From the NCBI GenBank assembly GCA_900542615.1, contig UQOG01000109.1, forward strand, positions 1 to 6,527: DNA of 6,527 bases, written 5' to 3'. Source of the stretch: an uncultured Eubacteriales bacterium. GTDB lineage: Bacteria; Bacillota; Clostridia; Christensenellales; CAG-138. A program made the position numbers and the translations under genes. Shown in pieces: positions 5,585-6,527 of this stretch (its first letter is position 1; the number at the start of each line of letters is the position of its first letter). A model generated the notes under the pieces. It did not search any database and had not been told where the DNA came from. It was given only the letters and a program-made list of their open reading frames with translations.

Positions 5585-5613
5585 ATCATAGCACAAGCCT
5601 CCCCCCAGGGGAA
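5585..5613 (-). promoter_or_regulatory. Candidate extended -10 promoter for the lipoprotein gene
   Basis: On the minus strand TATGAT (5590-5585) is preceded by TGC, giving an extended -10. At 17 bp spacing the -35 position reads TTCCCC (5613-5608), a poor match. Only 6 nt separate the -10 from the ATG at 5578, so the predicted transcription start falls on or next to the start codon. Either the mRNA is leaderless or the true promoter lies further upstream. Confidence 0.4.
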
Positions 5614-5627
5614 GCGGCGAATCCCCT
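5607..5627. promoter_or_regulatory. Inverted repeat between divergent promoters
   Basis: AGGGGA (5607-5612) and TCCCCT (5622-5627) form a perfect 6-bp dyad with a 9-nt spacer. It covers the -35 position of the lipoprotein promoter and lies 14 bp upstream of the lepB -35 box, so a bound regulator could act on both genes. The arms are short and G-rich, so chance is possible. Confidence 0.3.
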
Positions 5628-5641
5628 CGAAAAACGCGGGT

Positions 5642-5671
5642 TTGACAAGGGCGGGCCTTGCGCGGTACAAT
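5642..5671 (+). promoter_or_regulatory. Sigma-A-type promoter of lepB
   Basis: A perfect TTGACA (5642-5647) and TACAAT (5666-5671, one mismatch to consensus) are separated by 18 bp. The predicted start near 5678 leaves a leader of about 25 nt before ATG 5703. This is the best canonical promoter in the window and implies constitutive lepB expression. Confidence 0.85.
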
Positions 5672-5702
5672 GGCACAAGCAACCATGAAAAGAGGGCTGG
5701 AA

Positions 5703-6377
5703 ATGGAGCGCAATACCCCCATCCATCATAATAATAAGAAATTAAAGCGACAGCTGCTGGCGGCCAGCGAGACCCTGCATAAAAACGATCCGCCTTACCG
5801 GCGGGCCTCCAATTTGGATTTTCTCATCAGCCTGGTGATCTTTGTGACCCTGGCTCTGGCCATCCGTATGTTTGTATTCGAGCCGGTCTTGGTGAGCGGG
5901 GATTCCATGTATCCCACCCTGTTGGACGGGGAGCGGATGTTCGTGGAAAAGCTCACCTATCTGGCGGAACCGCCCCAACGGGGGGATATCGTGATCTGCC
6001 ACTATCCCTTCTACAATGAAAACTGCGTCAAGCGGGTGGTGGGCCTTCCCGGGGAGACCGTATCCGTCCATTCCGGCCAGATCTATATCGACGGCCAGCC
6101 CCTGGACGAAAGCCAATACTGGGATGGGGTGATCTATGCGGATATGAACCCCCAAAAGGTGCCGGAAGACCATGTGTTCGTGGTGGGGGATAACCGAAAC
6201 TACAGCACGGATAGCCGGGAACGTACCGTGGGCCCCCTGCCCTATACCCAGATCTTGGGCAAGGTGCATTATGTGATCTGGCCGGTCTCCCATTTCCGCA
6301 ACGTATATACGGACGTTTCCCCCATGGAAGGGGTGGCGTACGTCCCCCCCAACGGCCTATTCCTCTGGAGCCGGTAG
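5703..6377 (+). CDS. lepB: Type I signal peptidase
   Basis: A 224-residue membrane-bound serine protease that cleaves signal peptides from Sec- and Tat-exported proteins at the outer face of the membrane. A basic cytoplasmic segment (about 1-37, including NKKLKR and YRR) is followed by one membrane segment (about 38-56) and then the catalytic domain. SGDSMYPTL contains nucleophile Ser68, and CVKRVVGLPGE contains the general base Lys110. VGDNRNYSTDSR (161-172) is the conserved box near the C-terminus of the fold. All key residues of the Ser/Lys dyad family are present. ATG 5703 is preferred because AGAGGG (5691-5696) lies 6 nt before it; ATG 5685 is in frame but sits only about 7 nt after the predicted transcript start and lacks a binding site. 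The gene is monocistronic as far as seen, divergent from the lipoprotein gene and followed by a strong terminator. Confidence 0.96.
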   Translation: MERNTPIHHNNKKLKRQLLAASETLHKNDPPYRRASNLDFLISLVIFVTLALAIRMFVFEPVLVSGDSMYPTLLDGERMFVEKLTYLAEPPQRGDIVICHYPFYNENCVKRVVGLPGETVSVHSGQIYIDGQPLDESQYWDGVIYADMNPQKVPEDHVFVVGDNRNYSTDSRERTVGPLPYTQILGKVHYVIWPVSHFRNVYTDVSPMEGVAYVPPNGLFLWSR

Positions 6378-6480
6378 CGGCGGCGGAAGCTGCGCGCCCT
6401 ATGCTTGTAAGGCGGATCCTGCCAGCGGCGGCATAAACCCCAGCGCCCAGGGGGGCGGCGGCGGGGCGCGAAGCGCCCTG

Positions 6481-6527
6481 AAAGCGTGGGGACCGGGGCC
6501 TTTGGCCCCGGTCCCCGCGCTTTTGTT
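6481..6527 (+). terminator. Very long intrinsic terminator downstream of lepB
   Basis: Bases 6481-6500 pair with 6504-6523 around a TTT loop. The stem has about 20 bp: 13 perfect GC-rich pairs next to the loop, one G-U pair (6487/6517), then GCGAAA-type outer pairs. TTTT (6521-6524) and GTT follow. It sits about 100 nt past the lepB stop and is oriented to end the lepB transcript. A smaller hairpin, GGGCGC-GAA-GCGCCC (6464-6478), lies just before it. The window ends here, so the full T-tract may extend further. Confidence 0.85.

Noticed and set aside
5649..5702. Upstream starts for lepB at 5658 (TTG) and 5685 (ATG)
   Set aside because: 5658 lies upstream of the -10 box and would not be transcribed from the clear promoter. 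5685 has almost no leader and no binding site, whereas 5703 has AGAGGG 6 nt upstream.
1..6527. parS site (TGTTTCACGTGAAACA) or intact Noc site (ATTTCCCGGGAAAT)
   Set aside because: Neither is visible by eye. CCCGGG occurs several times in coding DNA, but the best flank match (about 6045-6058) agrees at only about 9 of 14 positions, as expected in GC-rich sequence.

Overview
The window looks like a chromosomal segment of a high-GC member of the Clostridia, possibly a gut Oscillospiraceae-type organism (the family-level guess is inference). Four things point this way: the order mnmG-rsmG-noc, which is characteristic of Firmicutes near the replication origin; purine-rich Shine-Dalgarno sites; several strong intrinsic terminators; and a lipoprotein with a Pro/Thr spacer. 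I see no tRNA, rRNA, CRISPR array, transposase or phage gene. All four protein families with a firm name are housekeeping genes, so nothing here is a clear new defence or mobile system. The unusual content is mostly in the non-coding DNA.

Layout. Positions 1-463 hold no convincing gene. They contain a 10-bp inverted repeat, a five-copy 17-bp tandem repeat with alternating units, and then an abrupt AT-richer island. That island carries an extended -10 promoter, followed by a leader with a terminator-like hairpin before mnmG. Positions 464-3915 are a compact plus-strand operon. mnmG (tRNA wobble-uridine modification) overlaps rsmG (16S rRNA G527 methylation) by 8 nt, and rsmG is followed after 49 nt by noc (nucleoid occlusion, ParB family). 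The Noc helix-turn-helix carries a Noc-like rather than ParB-like set of specificity residues.

Positions 3916-4483 are a gene-free, highly structured convergent intergenic region. It has a standard terminator for the noc operon. It also has an unusual symmetric cluster of three hairpins, in which a central 19-bp perfect stem contains the T-tracts of a forward and a reverse terminator. On the minus strand, 5578-4484 encodes a secreted lipoprotein with a calcineurin-type metallophosphoesterase domain whose last metal motif is atypical (GHRY instead of GHxH). It is divergent from lepB (type I signal peptidase, 5703-6377), which has a textbook TTGACA-N18-TACAAT promoter and ends in a very long GC-rich terminator at the window edge.

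How the parts relate. mnmG and rsmG modify the translation apparatus, while noc couples division-site choice to the chromosome. Their linkage is a conserved arrangement rather than a pathway. The usual downstream partners soj/parA and spo0J/parB do not follow noc here; the lipoprotein and lepB do. LepB processes Sec-exported proteins, but the neighbouring lipoprotein should be cut by signal peptidase II, so their adjacency need not be functional.
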